Part shown: piece by piece, positions 13,218 to 14,979 of the stretch
Numbering within the stretch: the first letter of the stretch is position 1
Layout: the number at the start of each line of letters is the position of its first letter
Assembly (NCBI GenBank): GCA_021828925.1
Contig: JAJZCT010000013.1
Location: 1-14,979, forward strand
Source of the DNA: Planctomycetota bacterium
GTDB taxonomy: Bacteria; Planctomycetota; Phycisphaerae; WQYP01
DNA: 14,979 bases
Reading direction: 5' to 3'
Program-made: the position numbers and the translations under genes
The notes under the pieces: generated by a model
What the model was told of the DNA's origin: nothing
The model's input: only the letters and a program-made list of their open reading frames with translations
Databases searched by the model: none

Positions 13218-14549
13218 TCACACGCGCAGACGACTCATCAACCCTTTGGTAATGTCATTGAAATGAATCACGCCCAGCAGATGGTCGTGGCGATCCACCA
13301 CCGGCAGCATCCGAAAATGATACCTCAGGAACAGCTCCGCCAAATCGTCGCGGGTGTCATCGGCCTCAGCGGTTACCGCCGGTGAAACCATTATATCGCC
13401 CAGCGTCTGGGCATCGCGCGCCAACACCAGATCGCGCAGATCGACCACGCCCAGCAGCAGCTTATCCGCCGGTTGAATCACGTAAATATACGATATCGCG
13501 TCATGCGGTTTGCCCGAACTCCGGATGCACGCCAGCACGGCACCAACCGGGGTTTCCTTCGGCAACGCCAGATATTCTTCACTGAGCATGGACTGGGCAA
13601 CCGATTCTCTCTGCGATAGCAGTTCTCCAATTCGCTGTGCCTGCTCCGCGGGCAGCAGCCGCATCATCTTCACTGCGTCCTCATGCGGCAAAACGGAGAG
13701 TAGATCCGCTAATTGGGGGATCGACAATTCCTGCAAAATTTTGGTGGCCCGCTCCTGCCGCAGGTCGGCGATAAGTTGACGCTGGGTACGCGGCTCGGCC
13801 TCCACGAGGGTTTCCGCGGCGGTCTCAGGAGCCAGGGCGGAAAACAGGGCCTGCTGTTCCTTGCCGGTGAGTTCCTCAAGCGTGTCCGCCAAATCCTCCG
13901 GGGGCAGTTCTTCAATCTGCTTGCGCGTGATGGATAATCGGACCGCATCCCGTGTCAGGGCATCTTCCAGGGAAAGCGGCTGCACATATTTCCAGTTGAT
14001 AAGGTGCTCCCGGGCATGAAGTACCCGGGAAAGGCCCCACCGGCGCAGAAACCCGTTAAATGAAATATCGACATGCATCAGAATCATGCGATCATGCGAC
14101 ACCAGCACATGCACATCGTTGACCACCTCGGTGCGCCTGCCATCCATATCAAAAATCGTCTTTCCCATGAGATGCGATTCCAGCAATATCCACCCCGGCT
14201 GGTCGACGAAGCACGGAAATCCTTTCCCACACTGCACGGTGGCTGGATCGGGTTGATCGGGTGGAGAGACGAAAACATAATCATCGTCAATGCGCGCCAC
14301 CTTGGACCACGGAATCAACTCCACGGGTTTTCCCCAGCCATGTTCAACCAGAATGCCGGTGGCTTCAGGATAGGCGTCGGTCATTTTGAACGCGATATCG
14401 GAAATTTTCCCGACGCGTTCGGATATTTTAGCCAGGCATATTTTGCGCCCGCGCAGTTCGGAATAGTAAAAAGTGCGGTAATCCCGGGTGCCGTTGGCGG
14501 GGCCGACCGGCGTTGGCGGCGGAGAAGAGCCTGGAGATGGTTTGGGCAT
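13218..14549 (-). CDS. Soluble PRC-barrel/MgtE-N/CBS-domain protein, probable partner of the Nramp transporter
   Basis: The protein has 443 residues. After a Pro-rich start (1-20) come two PRC-barrel-like segments (about 25-95 and 120-190). A helical MgtE N-domain follows (about 208-315, repeats such as LPPEDLADTLEEL and LPHEDAVKMMRLLP), then two CBS domains (about 318-376 and 385-440, ending in MLPVVDRHDHLLGVIHFNDI). No transmembrane segment is present, so it is not a complete MgtE channel. In MgtE the N-domain and CBS pair sense cytoplasmic Mg2+ and gate the pore; here they are on their own protein. Next to an Nramp gene they may sense a divalent metal and regulate that transporter, which is an inference. 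The ATG at 14549 lies 16 bases after the Nramp stop with a weak GGG site. Confidence 0.85.
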   Translation of the reverse strand: MPKPSPGSSPPPTPVGPANGTRDYRTFYYSELRGRKICLAKISERVGKISDIAFKMTDAYPEATGILVEHGWGKPVELIPWSKVARIDDDYVFVSPPDQPDPATVQCGKGFPCFVDQPGWILLESHLMGKTIFDMDGRRTEVVNDVHVLVSHDRMILMHVDISFNGFLRRWGLSRVLHAREHLINWKYVQPLSLEDALTRDAVRLSITRKQIEELPPEDLADTLEELTGKEQQALFSALAPETAAETLVEAEPRTQRQLIADLRQERATKILQELSIPQLADLLSVLPHEDAVKMMRLLPAEQAQRIGELLSQRESVAQSMLSEEYLALPKETPVGAVLACIRSSGKPHDAISYIYVIQPADKLLLGVVDLRDLVLARDAQTLGDIMVSPAVTAEADDTRDDLAELFLRYHFRMLPVVDRHDHLLGVIHFNDITKGLMSRLRV

Positions 14550-14565
14550 GGTGCGACCCGATCTA

Positions 14566-14979
14566 TCAAAGCCAATGGAAAAAGCGACCGGCGCGATGCC
14601 AGAAAGCAGGTTCCATTACATCCGGAAATATCTGTGTTATACCGTACAGTGTTGAAACAAAAATAACGAATAAGGCGATGGACCAATTGGCGATGTTCTG
14701 CCAGCGGGTATTGACATATTTTCCCATTACGTCCTTGTCGTTGAGGATCAGGATTAGAAAGAAAAGGCTCGATGGCAGCAACGTTACGGCAACCACCTGG
14801 ACAAAAATGGTGATGTCATTTTGGACCGCGACGCTGGCTATGACCGAAACCACACCCGCCAACAGCAGCATGACCACATAGGCCACATAAAACCAGGGAG
14901 CATCGCGCACGGACTTGTTCAGTGAATGCGCCCAGCCGAACAATTCACCCAGCGCCCAACTTGTGGAAAGGGAAACACA
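14566..14979 (-). CDS. Nramp-family divalent-metal transporter, C-terminal part (partial)
   Basis: The frame is open through the window edge at 14979 and ends at a TGA (14566-14568); 137 C-terminal residues are visible. The visible start STSWALGELFGWAHSLNKS, followed by DAPWFY, is typical of a late Nramp loop and helix. LLPSSLFFLILILNDKDVMG, then YVNTRWQNIANW, is the conserved segment before the last helix. Three to four hydrophobic helices are seen. Nramp proteins import Mn2+, Fe2+ or related divalent ions with protons; some relatives carry Mg2+. The metal-binding DPGN and MPH motifs would be outside the window, so the substrate cannot be judged here. The TTG at 14943 that could look like a start is internal. 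It is the most upstream visible gene of the - strand operon. Confidence 0.85.
   Translation of the reverse strand, partial: CVSLSTSWALGELFGWAHSLNKSVRDAPWFYVAYVVMLLLAGVVSVIASVAVQNDITIFVQVVAVTLLPSSLFFLILILNDKDVMGKYVNTRWQNIANWSIALFVIFVSTLYGITQIFPDVMEPAFWHRAGRFFHWL

Overview
The window is accessory respiratory DNA from an aerobic bacterium with about 55% GC by eye. Gene order and protein style (Ala/Pro-rich linkers, anchored cytochromes, SCO with a C-terminal anchor, two subunit III genes) fit Planctomycetota, perhaps Phycisphaerae. That placement is inference from style only; other phyla that carry alternative complex III cannot be excluded.

Bases 1-11907, all on the + strand, form one electron-transfer cluster in two blocks. 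The first is alternative complex III (ACIII, quinol:cytochrome c oxidoreductase): the 3' end of actB, then actC, actD, actE and actF, followed closely by a membrane-anchored monoheme cytochrome c. The second begins after a 145-base gap holding a good extended -10 promoter candidate. It contains a SCO copper chaperone and a caa3-type, A2-family heme-copper oxidase: coxB with a CuA domain and two fused cytochrome c domains, coxA, coxC, coxD and a second subunit III gene. Quinol electrons would enter at ActB/ActC, pass through the hemes of the upstream ActA (outside the window) and ActE, then through the anchored cytochrome and the two CoxB hemes to CuA, and reach oxygen at CoxA. The anchored cytochrome and the second CoxB heme domain are about 83% identical, which suggests one cytochrome module was reused on both sides of the ACIII-oxidase junction.

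Bases 11951-14979, all on the - strand and convergent with the oxidase genes, form a second operon. Read in its own direction it encodes the C-terminal part of an Nramp-family divalent-metal transporter (cut by the window edge), a soluble PRC/MgtE-N/CBS protein without a transport domain, a small one-helix membrane protein, a lipoprotein of unknown function, and a cysteine-rich YkgJ-family protein. A metal-ion role is likely for the first two and for the YkgJ protein; for the other two it rests on proximity alone.

There is no stretch of 300 bases without a gene. The larger gaps hold inverted repeats, listed individually. I found no RNA genes, insertion sequences, CRISPR arrays or origins.
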